Assembly: GCF_001465545.3 (NCBI RefSeq)
Contig: NZ_CP013480.3
Coordinates: forward strand, 4,650,001 to 4,714,000
DNA: 64,000 nt
Source: Pandoraea norimbergensis
Lineage (GTDB): Bacteria > Pseudomonadota > Gammaproteobacteria > Burkholderiales > Burkholderiaceae
Direction: 5' to 3'
A model generated the notes under the pieces. The model was given only the letters and a program-made list of their open reading frames with translations, had not been told where the DNA came from and searched no databases. A program made the position numbers and the translations under genes. Within the stretch, counting starts at the first letter, position 1. The number at the start of each line of letters is the position of its first letter. This document shows, piece by piece, positions 1 to 8,522 of the stretch.

Positions 1-66
1 ACAAATCAACGTGTTACAAAATGATGACAAAAGCGGCTTTCCTCCGCGCCGGGGTTCGTCCAGAAT

Positions 67-84
67 CTGTCATGCTTTCGTCAT
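67..84 (+). promoter_or_regulatory. candidate PhoB box upstream of the PAP2 gene
   Basis: CTGTCAT, four bases (GCTT), then TCGTCAT: two 7-bp direct repeats at 11-bp pitch, the layout of the E. coli Pho box. The first repeat is perfect and the second matches at 5 of 7. A weaker copy lies on the minus strand at 13-30, pointing to a gene left of the window. Binding by PhoB is inferred. Confidence 0.4.
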
Positions 85-194
85 AAACCGCCTGCCGGCG
101 GCCGTCGATGCGCCGGCTCAAGGGTTTCAGCCCACGTTTCAGCCAGCGTATTGCCATGGGTCTCCGGTGCGGACTTCTCGCCCCTCGACGCCCT

Positions 195-797
195 ATGGAA
201 CAACTCAATCGCGCCCTCTTTCTGGCTATCAACGCCTCGCCGGCTGTCAGCGACGGTGAACTGGCCATCGCCATCTTTCTCGCCAAATACCTGATCCTGC
301 TGCTGCCGGCCGGTCTCGTCATGCTCTGGCTGGCGGGCGGACGCGATCGCGAAGGCGCGGTGCACGGCCTGCTGGGTGTCGGGCTTGTCCTGCTAATCAA
401 CTTCGTGATCGGGCTGGCCTGGTTCGAACCGCGCCCGTTTGTCGTCGGTCTGGGTACCAATCTGCTGGCCCATGCGCCCACGAGCGCGTTCCCGAGCAAC
501 CATGCCTCGATTATGTTCGCGTCGGCCTTCGTGCTGATGGGCACGGCCGCACGCTCGCCGCGCGGGCTCGGCAAGCTGCTGTTGCTCTGCGCGCTGCCGG
601 TTTGCTGGGCGCGCGTCTATCTCGGCGTGCACTGGCCGCTCGACATGCTCGGCGGGTTCTGCGTCTCGATCGTGGTCGCACTCATCATGCGCACGGCGTC
701 GGCACGTGAGACGAGCCGCATCGTGGCCGCCATCTTCGAAGGCATTTATCGACGCTTGCTGGCTTGGCCGATTGCGCGCGGCTGGCTGCGTCGTTAA
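195..797 (+). CDS. PAP2-superfamily membrane phosphatase, probably undecaprenyl-diphosphatase type
   Basis: This 200-residue protein is an integral-membrane acid phosphatase of the PAP2 family. The three family motifs are visible: an Arg-Pro site in WFEPRPF, PSNHAS in the middle, and an Arg...His...Asp site in ARVYLGVHWPLDMLGG. Several hydrophobic segments surround them. Family members of this size (BcrC, YbjG, LpxE-like) remove phosphate from undecaprenyl diphosphate or other lipid phosphates on the outer face of the inner membrane. I start at ATG 195 (MEQLNRALF) rather than the upstream ATG at 108, because the extra residues are Arg/Pro-rich and unlike the family. A Pho-box-like site lies about 110 bp upstream. 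The exact lipid substrate cannot be read from sequence. Confidence 0.85.
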   Translation: MEQLNRALFLAINASPAVSDGELAIAIFLAKYLILLLPAGLVMLWLAGGRDREGAVHGLLGVGLVLLINFVIGLAWFEPRPFVVGLGTNLLAHAPTSAFPSNHASIMFASAFVLMGTAARSPRGLGKLLLLCALPVCWARVYLGVHWPLDMLGGFCVSIVVALIMRTASARETSRIVAAIFEGIYRRLLAWPIARGWLRR

Positions 798-956
798 AAC
801 GTTTTCGCGAACGCTGAACACAAGACGGCGTCAGTACTGCGCGGGACTGGCCAGGCAACTGCGGGGAATCTGTGGGGGAACTGCGGAGAAACTGCGGAAA
901 GAAGGTTGGGAGACTCGGGAGATCCGAATCTCCCAATGGTGCTGCGGAGACGTGAG

Positions 957-1382
957 TTAGCGGTGGTACTCGCCAGCGGCTTCAGGCTGGTAATCGATGC
1001 CGAGCAATTCCAGCTCGATCAGGTGGCCGCCCGGCACTTGCCAGTGAATCGACTCACCGATGCGCAGGCCGAGCAGTGCGCTGCCGACCGGGGCCAGTAC
1101 TGAAATACCGCCTTCCGTGGCCGCCAGATGCTGCGGATAGACGAGCGTCACGCGATGCTCCTGCTGCGTGGCGAGATCACGGTAGCGCAACACCGAATTC
1201 ATCGTGGCGACGTCGGCCGGCATTTGCTCGGGTTCGACGACACTCGCCCGGGCGAGCTCTGTTTCGAGTGCCTCCACATACGGCAATGCCGCGCGCGGGG
1301 CCTGCGCCATGAGCGCTTCGAGGCGGTCAAGGTCGAGAGTCGAGACAGTGATCGGAGGACGTTGCGAATTGACGGTGGACAT
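957..1382 (-). CDS. rnk: Rnk/GreA-family regulator of nucleoside diphosphate kinase
   Basis: The 141-residue product has the Rnk layout: a short N-terminal helical region (residues 1-50) followed by the GreA/GreB C-terminal fold. Typical are the VTLVYP strand, ISVLAPVGSALLGL and the closing basic/aromatic tail. Rnk binds RNA polymerase near the secondary channel but lacks the long coiled coil needed for transcript cleavage; in E. coli and Pseudomonas it affects nucleoside diphosphate kinase levels. The gene stands alone, convergent with the PAP2 gene and divergent from hemL. Family membership is confident; its physiological role here is taken from the family. Confidence 0.85.
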   Translation of the reverse strand: MSTVNSQRPPITVSTLDLDRLEALMAQAPRAALPYVEALETELARASVVEPEQMPADVATMNSVLRYRDLATQQEHRVTLVYPQHLAATEGGISVLAPVGSALLGLRIGESIHWQVPGGHLIELELLGIDYQPEAAGEYHR

Positions 1383-1798
1383 GTCGATGGCCTTGTTTTT
1401 CCTTGGGCGTTGGGTGAATCGGTTGAAAGGTTGGCCTTCAATCTAACAGAAGCCCCGCGCGGCGAGAAGCCCTTGCCAGCCGGGCCAGCGCGTGCATCGG
1501 GCACCGCCACACGGGGTTCACCGAGGCCGTACAGGGGCCACATACGGGGCTGCAAGCGGGGCATATTGGCCCGAGTGGGCCCGGTTCCGCTAGAATCGAC
1601 GCATTCGACGCCGCTGACCGACACCTGCCCGCGCGCCCTGCATGACGCGGGTGCTGCGCGACAAATGCCGGTCATCGGCGCGGCGTAACCTCCCTCTTCA
1701 ACGCCGGCTAACCGACGCCCGACGTACCGCCTGCACAGTGCACCCGCCGTACGTCGCCGCGCATCGCCAAGCCGGCCTCATCAGGTAAAGCAGAAGTC
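1383..1798. other. intergenic region between rnk and hemL
   Basis: No convincing ORF. A -10-like TAGAAT at 1591-1596 has only a weak TTGGCC 19 bp upstream and could serve hemL, giving a leader of about 200 nt. I see no recognisable riboswitch. Confidence 0.3.
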
Positions 1799-3103
1799 AT
1801 GTCCGCACACACTACGAACGACGCCCTTTTTGAACGCGCCCAGCAAACCATTCCCGGCGGCGTGAACTCGCCGGTCCGCGCGTTTCGCTCGGTCGGCGGC
1901 ACGCCGCGCTTCATCGCCCGTGCACAAGGTCCGTACATGTGGGATGCCGAAGGCACGCGCTTCATCGATTACATCGGCTCGTGGGGCCCGATGATCGTGG
2001 GTCACCTGCACCCGGAAGTGGTCGCTGCCGTACAAACGGCCATGGCACAGGGCTTCAGCTTCGGCGCCCCGACCGAAGGCGAAGTCGTCATGGCCGAAGA
2101 GATCTGCCGCCTGGTGCCGTCCATCGAGCAGGTGCGTCTGGTGTCCTCGGGCACTGAGGCAACGATGAGCGCGCTGCGTCTGGCGCGTGGCTTCACGGGC
2201 CGCAACAAGATCGTCAAATTCGAAGGCTGCTATCACGGCCACGCCGACAGCCTGCTGGTCAAGGCCGGCTCGGGCCTGTTGACGTTTGCCGATTCGACGC
2301 GCAACGCGCCGTCCTCCGCCGGTGTGCCGCCCGAAGTGACGCGCGACACGCTCGTGCTGGAGTACAACAACGTCGAGCAACTGCGCGAACTGTTCGCGCA
2401 ACAAGGCGGCGAGATCGGTGCCGTGATCGTGGAGCCGGTCGCCGGCAACATGAATCTCGTGCGTGGTTCGCGCAACTTCCTGCAAACGCTGCGTGAGCTC
2501 TGCACCGCGCATGGCGCCGTGCTGATTTTCGATGAAGTGATGTGCGGCTTCCGCGTGGGTCTGGGCGGTGCGCAAGCGCTGTACGGCATTACCGCTGACC
2601 TGACGTGTCTGGGCAAGGTCATCGGCGGCGGCATGCCGGCGGCAGCCTTCGGTGGACGCCGCGACATCATGGCGCATCTGGCCCCGCTCGGCGGCGTCTA
2701 TCAGGCAGGCACGCTCTCGGGCAACCCGCTCGCCGTGGCCGCGGGGCTCGCCACGCTCAAGCTGATTCAGGCGCCCGGCTTCTATGAAGACCTGTCCAAG
2801 CGCACCTCGAAGCTGGTCGCCGGTCTGGTCGACGCCGCACAAGAGGCGGGTGTGCCGTTCTCGGGCGACAGCGTCGGCGGCATGTTCGGTCTTTACTTCC
2901 GCGCCAACGTGCCCGCGAGCTTCGCCGAAGTGACGACGTCCGACGTGCCGCGCTTCAACAAGTTCTTCCATGCGATGCTCGATCGCGGCGTCTATCTGGC
3001 GCCGAGCGCGTTCGAAGCGGGCTTCGTTTCGGCCACGCACGACGATACGGTGCTCGAAGCGACCCTCGACGCCGCCCGCGCAGCGTTCAAGACCATCGCC
3101 TGA
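1799..3103 (+). CDS. hemL: glutamate-1-semialdehyde 2,1-aminomutase
   Basis: This is a full-length (434 residues) PLP-dependent class III aminotransferase-fold enzyme that converts glutamate-1-semialdehyde to 5-aminolevulinate in the C5 heme pathway. Diagnostic features are NSPVRAF near residue 23, the [16 protein letters not shown] cofactor-binding segment near 116-131, FDEVMCGFR with the PLP-ring aspartate at 255, and the Schiff-base lysine in CLGKVIGGG (Lys273). The cytoplasmic enzyme works after GluTR (hemA), which is not in this window. The ATG at 1799 gives the usual family N-terminus. lemA follows after 84 bp with its own start signals. Confidence 0.97.
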   Translation: MSAHTTNDALFERAQQTIPGGVNSPVRAFRSVGGTPRFIARAQGPYMWDAEGTRFIDYIGSWGPMIVGHLHPEVVAAVQTAMAQGFSFGAPTEGEVVMAEEICRLVPSIEQVRLVSSGTEATMSALRLARGFTGRNKIVKFEGCYHGHADSLLVKAGSGLLTFADSTRNAPSSAGVPPEVTRDTLVLEYNNVEQLRELFAQQGGEIGAVIVEPVAGNMNLVRGSRNFLQTLRELCTAHGAVLIFDEVMCGFRVGLGGAQALYGITADLTCLGKVIGGGMPAAAFGGRRDIMAHLAPLGGVYQAGTLSGNPLAVAAGLATLKLIQAPGFYEDLSKRTSKLVAGLVDAAQEAGVPFSGDSVGGMFGLYFRANVPASFAEVTTSDVPRFNKFFHAMLDRGVYLAPSAFEAGFVSATHDDTVLEATLDAARAAFKTIA

Positions 3104-3187
3104 ACGGGGCGAAGGCCACGACGGCGTTACCGCATTTGTTGCCGCATTACATAACGATTCACTCCTGCTAAAACAAGGACACACATC

Positions 3188-3823
3188 ATGCTCATGCTGC
3201 TGCCGACAAAGTTCCGTCAGACGTTCGCCGCCCGTCGCGGCACGTTCGCACGCTGGCTGGCGCTGGCATTCCTTACGTCGTTCCTCTCGGCCTGCGGCTA
3301 CAACGACATTCAGGTCAAGGACGAAGCCGTCAAGGCCGCGTGGAGCGAAGTCGTCAACCAATATCAGCGCCGCGCCGATCTGGTGCCGAATCTGGTGAAC
3401 ACGGTCAAGGGCTACGCCACGCACGAACAGACCACGCTCACCGACGTGATCAACGCGCGCGCCAAGGCGACGAGCATTACGGTCACGCCGGAAACGCTCA
3501 ACGACCCGGACGCGTTCAAGCGCTTCCAGCAGGCGCAGGGCGAACTCTCGGGCGCGCTCTCGCGCTTGATGGCGGTCTCGGAGAACTATCCGAACCTGAA
3601 GGCCGATGGTCTGTTCCGCGATCTGCAATCGCAACTGGAAGGCACGGAAAACCGCATTACCGTGGCGCGCAACCGCTACATCCAGTCGGTGCAGGACTAC
3701 AACGTGTACGTGCGTCAGTTCCCGAACAACCTCACCGCCAAGATGTTCGGCTACGGACCGAAGCCGAACTTCACGGTCGAGAACGAGAAGGCGATTTCGA
3801 CGGCGCCGACGGTCAAGTTCTGA
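3188..3823 (+). CDS. lemA: LemA family lipoprotein
   Basis: The product has 211 residues. An N-terminal signal with a lipobox (LSAC) is followed by the long helical LemA domain, recognised by the AWSEVVNQYQRRADLVPNLV segment and YNxYVRQFPNN near the C-terminus. LemA proteins are anchored in the envelope with a helical-bundle domain; the molecular role is not settled. The next gene encodes a TPM-domain protein starting 10 bp downstream, and a second TPM gene follows. This lemA-TPM-TPM arrangement is common in Proteobacteria and suggests a joint envelope function. The ATG at 3188 precedes a basic N-region; a second in-frame ATG at 3194 is possible. Confidence 0.92.
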   Translation: MLMLLPTKFRQTFAARRGTFARWLALAFLTSFLSACGYNDIQVKDEAVKAAWSEVVNQYQRRADLVPNLVNTVKGYATHEQTTLTDVINARAKATSITVTPETLNDPDAFKRFQQAQGELSGALSRLMAVSENYPNLKADGLFRDLQSQLEGTENRITVARNRYIQSVQDYNVYVRQFPNNLTAKMFGYGPKPNFTVENEKAISTAPTVKF

Positions 3824-3833
3824 GGATCGGGCC

Positions 3834-4796
3834 ATGGCTGACGTCCTGATGCGTCGTTCGTTGCAATCGTGGGGCCTGTCTGGCCTCACGGTCTCAGCGC
3901 CTTCAATGGGGCGCGGGCTCGCGCGCCTGCTGTGGGCGCTGGCCCTCGCCTGTTTGTGCTGGCTGGCGCTGCCGGCCGGTGCCGAATCGCTCGTCGCAGT
4001 GCCAGCACTCACCGCGCGCGTGACCGACCTGACCGGCACGCTCACGCCCGAGCAACGCAATGCGCTCGAGACCCAGCTCGCTCAGTACGAACAACAGCGC
4101 GGCAGCCAGATCTTCGTGCTGATGGTGCCGACAACTGCGCCCGAGACCATCGACCAGTACAGCATTCGTGTGGCCGATGCGTGGAAAGCCGGTCGCAAGG
4201 GCGTGGATGACGGCGTGATCATGCTCATCGCGAAAGACAATCCGAACGACTTGCGCAAGATGCGCATCGAAGTCGGGCGCGGCGTGCAAGGCTCGCTCAC
4301 CGATGCCATCTCCGGGCGTATTCTGCGCGACGTGATGGCACCGCATTTCCGCAGCGGCGACTTCTTCGGCGGTCTGGCCGCCGGTGTGGCTGCGGTGGAA
4401 GCGGCGATCAACAACGAAGCGCTGCCGGCACCGCAATTGCCGTCCACGCGCGCGCCGCACTCAAATCTTTCCGACTTTCTGCCGCTGCTGTTCATCGTCT
4501 TCATCATTGCGATGGTGGTGATCATGGAAAGCCGCCGGCGCTTCAAAGGCCCGGGCTTACCCGGCGCCCTGAGCGATCCGAACGACCCGCGCTCGCGGGT
4601 GCTGACCGGCCAGCGTGGCCGGATCGGCCCGGGTGGCTTTGGCGGCGGATTAGGTGGCGGGATTGGCGGTGGCTTAGGCGGTTTGGGTGGCCTTGGCGGC
4701 TGGGGACGCGGCGGCGGTGACGATAGCGGCGGCGGCGGTGGATTTGGCGGCGGAGGCGGCGGTTTCGATGGCGGCGGCTCGTCAGGGAACTGGTGA
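3834..4796 (+). CDS. YgcG-type TPM-domain membrane protein with Gly-rich tail
   Basis: This 320-residue protein has a hydrophobic signal/anchor (about residues 25-48), a TPM_phosphatase domain (about 55-185, starting VTDLTGTLTPEQRNAL), one transmembrane helix (LLFIVFIIAMVVIM) and a long Gly/Asp tail of FGGGG repeats ending in GGGSSGNW, as in YgcG/DUF2207-like proteins. TPM domains resemble thylakoid Psb32/TLP18.3; acid phosphatase activity is reported for some. I chose ATG 3834 because GAGGAT lies just upstream, overlapping the lemA stop. The reading frame stays open further upstream only as an overlap with lemA. It is probably co-transcribed with lemA. Confidence 0.88.
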   Translation: MADVLMRRSLQSWGLSGLTVSAPSMGRGLARLLWALALACLCWLALPAGAESLVAVPALTARVTDLTGTLTPEQRNALETQLAQYEQQRGSQIFVLMVPTTAPETIDQYSIRVADAWKAGRKGVDDGVIMLIAKDNPNDLRKMRIEVGRGVQGSLTDAISGRILRDVMAPHFRSGDFFGGLAAGVAAVEAAINNEALPAPQLPSTRAPHSNLSDFLPLLFIVFIIAMVVIMESRRRFKGPGLPGALSDPNDPRSRVLTGQRGRIGPGGFGGGLGGGIGGGLGGLGGLGGWGRGGGDDSGGGGGFGGGGGGFDGGGSSGNW

Positions 4797-4802
4797 ACGG
4801 CG

Positions 4803-5342
4803 ATGGCACACGAGGAAATCGCGATGCAACATCGGCAACACAATCTCTCGCGCTGGCTGCGCCATCTCGGCACATGGCGCGCGCACGCCCGCTGGCTGTT
4901 CTCCGATAAAGCGCTCGACACGCTCGAAGCCGCGATTCGCGACTCCGAAGCCGATCATCGCTGCGAGATTCGTCTGGTGATCGAAGCGGCGATGCCGCTC
5001 GGCGCCGTCTGGCAGGGCCACACCTGCCGGCAGCGCGCCTTGCAATTGTTCCGCCAGCTCGGCATTGCCCACACGGGCGACCGGACCGGCATTCTGCTGT
5101 ACATCAACATCGCCGATCACGATATCGAGCTGATCGCCGACAAGGGTGTCAATGCGCTGGTGGCACCGCGCACGTGGGACACCGTGGTCGCGCAGATGAG
5201 CGCCGGTTTTCGTGACGATCAGTATGTTCCGAGCGTGCTCGACGCTCTGGACACCTTGCGCGGCATTGCGCGCGAACACCTGCCGGCGCATGCCGGCGCG
5301 GCCCCGGACAATGCCTTGACCGACCGGCCGCTGATGATCTGA
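4803..5342 (+). CDS. second TPM-domain protein, soluble form
   Basis: The 179-residue product carries a TPM domain (FSDKALDTLEAAIRDSEADHRCEIRLVIE, then DRTGILLYINIADHDIELIADKGV) but has no signal peptide, membrane segment or Gly-rich tail. It would therefore sit in the cytoplasm or attach to the membrane through partners. It lies 6 bp after the first TPM gene and 6 bp before ribD, so it is likely part of the lemA operon. An alternative start at ATG 4824 has a better ribosome-binding site (GAGG at 4812-4815, 8-nt spacing) and would give 172 residues. Biochemical function is unknown. Confidence 0.85.
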   Translation: MAHEEIAMQHRQHNLSRWLRHLGTWRAHARWLFSDKALDTLEAAIRDSEADHRCEIRLVIEAAMPLGAVWQGHTCRQRALQLFRQLGIAHTGDRTGILLYINIADHDIELIADKGVNALVAPRTWDTVVAQMSAGFRDDQYVPSVLDALDTLRGIAREHLPAHAGAAPDNALTDRPLMI

Positions 5343-5348
5343 CGGACC

Positions 5349-6446
5349 ATGTTCTCGGAACAGGATTTTGCTTACATGCGCCGCGCGCTGGCTCTGGCCG
5401 AGCGCGGCATGTTCACCACCGCGCCGAATCCGCGCGTGGGGTGTGTGATCGTCAACGAAGGCCGGGTGATCGGCGAAGGTTTCACACAGCCGGCGGGTCA
5501 GGATCACGCCGAAGTGCAGGCCATGAAGGACGCCCGCACGCGCGGCGAAGCGCTGCGCGACGCCACAGCCTACGTAACGTTGGAGCCGTGCAGCCATTAC
5601 GGCCGTACACCGCCTTGCGCAAAGGGCCTGATCGAAGCTGGCGTCAAGCGCGTGATCGCCGCGATGGAAGATCCGAATCCGCTCGTCGCCGGGCGCGGCC
5701 TGACGATGTTGCGCGATGCCGGTATCGAAGTGCGTTGCGGATTGCTCGAACAGGAAGCACGCGAACTCAATATCGGGTTTGTCGCACGCATGACGCGCGG
5801 CACGCCGTGGGTGCGCATGAAAGTGGCCGCCAGCCTCGATGGCAAGACGGCGCTGCACAACGGCGTGAGTCAATGGCTGACCGGGCCTGCGGCACGCGCC
5901 GATGGCCATGCATGGCGCGCCCGCGCTTGCGCCATTCTCACGGGTATCGGCACCGTTCGTGAAGACGATCCGTCGCTGACCGTGCGTGAAGTGCCGACGC
6001 CGCGTCAGCCGCTGCGCATCATCGTCGACTCGCGGCTAGATATTTCCTTGACCGCCAAAGTGCTTGCCGACGGTAACGCACTCGTGGTTTGTGCAAACGG
6101 CGACGAAGCACGTGTGGCGCGTCTGCGCGATCACGGCATCGATGTGCTCGACTTGCCCAACGCCAGCGGCAAGGTCGAACTCCCGGCACTGATGCGCGCG
6201 CTCGGCGAGCGGCAGATCAACGAGTTGCACGTGGAGGCGGGCTTCAAGCTCAACGGGTCATTGCTGCGCGAGCACTGCGTGGATGAACTGCTGGCATATT
6301 TCGCCCCCTGCATCGTCGGCGACGCACAAGGCATGTTCAATCTGCCCGCGCTCACATCGCTCGACGACAAGATCCCTCTCACGTTTTCGGACGTGCGGAT
6401 GATCGAAGGCGATCTGCGCGTCATGGCGCGTATCAAGCGGACCTAA
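5349..6446 (+). CDS. ribD: bifunctional diaminohydroxyphosphoribosylaminopyrimidine deaminase / 5-amino-6-(5-phosphoribosylamino)uracil reductase
   Basis: This 365-residue cytoplasmic enzyme carries out the second and third steps of riboflavin synthesis. The N-terminal deaminase domain shows the zinc site His53-Ala-Glu55 with Cys81 and Cys90 in LEPCSHYGRTPPC. The C-terminal reductase begins near residue 148 (VRMKVAASLDGKTAL) and includes GIGTVREDDPSLTVR. It starts 6 bp after the TPM gene. A strong bidirectional terminator follows at 6467-6504, so it is separated from ribBX and ribH, which lie 9.5 kb away. No riboflavin synthase gene follows it, unlike the compact rib clusters I know from Burkholderia. 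Confidence 0.96.
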   Translation: MFSEQDFAYMRRALALAERGMFTTAPNPRVGCVIVNEGRVIGEGFTQPAGQDHAEVQAMKDARTRGEALRDATAYVTLEPCSHYGRTPPCAKGLIEAGVKRVIAAMEDPNPLVAGRGLTMLRDAGIEVRCGLLEQEARELNIGFVARMTRGTPWVRMKVAASLDGKTALHNGVSQWLTGPAARADGHAWRARACAILTGIGTVREDDPSLTVREVPTPRQPLRIIVDSRLDISLTAKVLADGNALVVCANGDEARVARLRDHGIDVLDLPNASGKVELPALMRALGERQINELHVEAGFKLNGSLLREHCVDELLAYFAPCIVGDAQGMFNLPALTSLDDKIPLTFSDVRMIEGDLRVMARIKRT

Positions 6447-6466
6447 GACAACGCAATAGGAAAACG

Positions 6467-6504
6467 AAAAGCGGGGCGTGTCGATGTGACACGCCCCGCT
6501 TTTT
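6467..6504. terminator. bidirectional terminator between ribD and the decarboxylase gene
   Basis: A 13-bp stem (AGCGGGGCGTGTC at 6470-6482 with its complement at 6488-6500) and a 5-nt loop are flanked by A-rich sequence on the left and TTTTT on the right. It serves the two convergent genes. Confidence 0.88.
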
Positions 6505-6539
6505 CATTCAACCGCTTCGTGGTTTCGTCAGGGTGACGC

Positions 6540-7301
6540 TCAGACGTGGAAGCCCACGCTGCCCAGCTTTTCCATTTCCACCGACACGTACTGACCCGGC
6601 TTGATGTACTCGGCCGGCGTTGCGCCGCCAGCCATCACGATCCAGCCGGCTTGCAGCGGCTCACCCGCAGCGGCCGACAGACGTGCCGCCGCGACCAGCG
6701 AGCGCAACGGATGACCGAGCAGCGCCGCCGTTGAGCCGACCTGCACCGTGCGGCCGTTGATGGTCATCGCCAGTCCCAGATTCGAGAAATCCGTGCGCGG
6801 GTCGTGCCACGCACCGATCACGAAACCGCTCGACGAGGCGTTGTCCGCAATCACTTCCGGCAACGTGAACTTGAAGTCCTTGTAGCGCGAGTCGATGATC
6901 TCGATGGCCGGTGCAATCGCTTCGACCGCGGCCAGTGCCTGCGGGCCGGTCACGTTGCCCTCCAGCGGCTTCTTCAGAATGAAAGCGATCTCGGGCTCGA
7001 CGCGCGGATGCACAAAGCGCTTGAAGTCGATGGCCGTGCCCTCTTCCACCTGCATGCCCGACGTAAGACGGCCCCAGATCACGTCCGAGAGACCCATCTG
7101 GACCATCTTGGCGCGGCTGGTGAAGCCCATCTTCACGCCGACACGCGTCTCGCCGCGCGCCGCACGGCGTGCCAGCGAAGCGGCCTGAATGGCGTACGCA
7201 TCGTCGAGCGAGAGACGGTTATCGGTATCGAACTGTTCGACCTCGTGCGCGTGATGCGCGGCGTCGTCGAGCAGCTTGGCGTAATCCTGAATATGGCTCA
7301 T
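6540..7301 (-). CDS. 2-oxo-3-hexenedioate (4-oxalocrotonate) decarboxylase, DmpH-like
   Basis: This 253-residue member of the fumarylacetoacetate hydrolase/hydratase-decarboxylase family resembles DmpH/XylI. Key segments are [16 protein letters not shown], the metal-site [10 protein letters not shown], and [23 protein letters not shown]. DmpH decarboxylates 2-oxo-3-hexenedioate to 2-hydroxypenta-2,4-dienoate in the meta-cleavage route for catechols and aminophenols, forming a complex with the hydratase. Here its start overlaps the hydratase stop by 4 bp (ATGA), consistent with complex formation. It is last in a three-gene minus-strand operon. HpcG/HpaH-type hydratases are close relatives; the KMGxTSxAKMxQMG segment and a distinct hydratase next door favour decarboxylase. 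Confidence 0.8.
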   Translation of the reverse strand: MSHIQDYAKLLDDAAHHAHEVEQFDTDNRLSLDDAYAIQAASLARRAARGETRVGVKMGFTSRAKMVQMGLSDVIWGRLTSGMQVEEGTAIDFKRFVHPRVEPEIAFILKKPLEGNVTGPQALAAVEAIAPAIEIIDSRYKDFKFTLPEVIADNASSSGFVIGAWHDPRTDFSNLGLAMTINGRTVQVGSTAALLGHPLRSLVAAARLSAAAGEPLQAGWIVMAGGATPAEYIKPGQYVSVEMEKLGSVGFHV

Positions 7302-8107
7302 CGTGCGGCCTCGCTGGCGGGTTCAAACACGGCGCGGACCGAGCCCAGGCCGTTGATACGGGTCTCGAAGATGTCGCCCGGCGTGACGGCCGCCATCGGG
7401 CCGAGCGCGCCGGAGAGCACCAGATCGCCCGCCTTGAGCGGCGTGCCCACGGCGGCCATCGTGCGGGCCAGCCACACCACCGCGTTGATCGGGCTGCCCA
7501 GACACGCGGCACCGGCGCCCACGGAGACCGGCTCGCCGCGGCGCTCCATCACCATGCCGCACAGGCGCACGTCGAACTCGGAGAGCTTCTTCGGCGTGTT
7601 GCCGAGCACATAGGCCGACGACGAGGCGTTGTCGGCAATCGTGTCGGTGATACGGATATTCCAGTCAGCCACGCGGCTGCCCACGATTTCGAGTGCGGGC
7701 AACGCATATTCGATGGCGTTCAAGACATCGAGCTGGCCCGGGTTGTCGACATTCAGATCGCGCCCGATCACGAAGGCGATCTCGGCTTCGATCTTCGGCT
7801 GCGTGAGAATCGATGCGGGAATTGGTTCGCCATCGCCATAGCCCATGTCGTCGAACAACAGGCCGAAGTCGGGCTGATCCACGCCAAGCTGCTTTTGCAC
7901 GGCCACCGACGTCAGGCCGATCTTGCAGCCGACGACGCGGCGCCCGGCAGCGAGACGGCGCTCGGTGTTGATGCGCTGGATGGCATAGGCGTCTTCGATC
8001 GACAACGGCGCGAAAGTCTCGCGCAACGGGGCGATGAAGTGGCGTGAACGCTCGGCTTCGACGAGGGCGTCGGCGGCCGCTTGCAAACGTTGCTGATCGG
8101 TCGCCAT
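7298..8107 (-). CDS. 2-hydroxypenta-2,4-dienoate (2-keto-4-pentenoate) hydratase, DmpE/MhpD-like
   Basis: The 269-residue product matches the MhpD/DmpE hydratases: [22 protein letters not shown], the metal-binding [20 protein letters not shown] and [17 protein letters not shown]. The enzyme hydrates 2-hydroxypentadienoate to 4-hydroxy-2-oxovalerate. It overlaps the tautomerase upstream (TAATG) and the decarboxylase downstream (ATGA), so all three are probably translated from one message. The aldolase and acylating aldehyde dehydrogenase that normally act next (DmpG/DmpF) are absent from the window. Confidence 0.82.
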   Translation of the reverse strand: MATDQQRLQAAADALVEAERSRHFIAPLRETFAPLSIEDAYAIQRINTERRLAAGRRVVGCKIGLTSVAVQKQLGVDQPDFGLLFDDMGYGDGEPIPASILTQPKIEAEIAFVIGRDLNVDNPGQLDVLNAIEYALPALEIVGSRVADWNIRITDTIADNASSSAYVLGNTPKKLSEFDVRLCGMVMERRGEPVSVGAGAACLGSPINAVVWLARTMAAVGTPLKAGDLVLSGALGPMAAVTPGDIFETRINGLGSVRAVFEPASEAAR

Positions 8108-8316
8108 TACGCGCCCGCCTTGGCCGGTGCAGCCGGCTCGTCCTTGGTGCGCTCACCCACAGCCCAGTGGGCGGCTGGGACCTGCGTCGCATAGACGCGA
8201 ATCGATTCGAGCGGTGCGCCAAGCGTCTCGTGCACGGTGCGTGCCACGGCCTTGACGCAGGCTTTCACGGTGGCGTCGTCGCGACCTTCCACCAGATTGA
8301 TATGTACGATAGGCAT
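8107..8316 (-). CDS. 4-oxalocrotonate tautomerase family protein
   Basis: This 69-residue protein has the 4-OT signature. After removal of Met the catalytic Pro1 is exposed, and Arg11, Arg39 and an aromatic residue at position 50 (Trp) fall exactly where the Pseudomonas enzyme has its catalytic and hydrophobic active-site residues. It interconverts enol and keto forms of 2-hydroxymuconate. It carries a C-terminal extension of about 12 residues rich in Ala/Lys/Pro. It is the first gene of the minus-strand operon, with GAGGACAGGG just upstream as a possible ribosome site, and reads away from the LysR gene. Confidence 0.85.
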   Translation of the reverse strand: MPIVHINLVEGRDDATVKACVKAVARTVHETLGAPLESIRVYATQVPAAHWAVGERTKDEPAAPAKAGA

Positions 8317-8404
8317 GACCCTGTCCTCGGAAATTGCCGCGTTGATGCTGTCGCTAGTCGCTTAAGCGAGCGGCTTCGACGGGCAATGATGCGCGCGCAA
8401 CGAG

Positions 8405-8450
8405 ATACCGTCCAATACCGTTTTTCCAGAATCTGATACCTTTTCGGTAT
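8405..8450. promoter_or_regulatory. candidate BenM/CatM-type LysR operator
   Basis: ATAC-N7-GTAT at 8436-8450 (ATACC, five bases, GGTAT) is exactly the BenM/CatM consensus. Two further ATACCG half-sites lie at 8405-8410 and 8415-8420. The region separates the catabolic operon from the divergent LysR gene. Binding is inferred from arrangement and consensus. Confidence 0.55.
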
Positions 8451-8522
8451 TGAGTTTGGATTGAGCGATCAGGCTGACATCCGCCATGACGGCGGCGAAT
8501 GCCCATCGCGACAAGGGTCTTC

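Noticed and set aside
1781..4060. 759-codon open frame on the minus strand
   Set aside because: It overlaps hemL, lemA and the TPM gene in antisense; residues are Arg/His/Gly-rich with no family motif, as expected for antisense of high-GC coding sequence.
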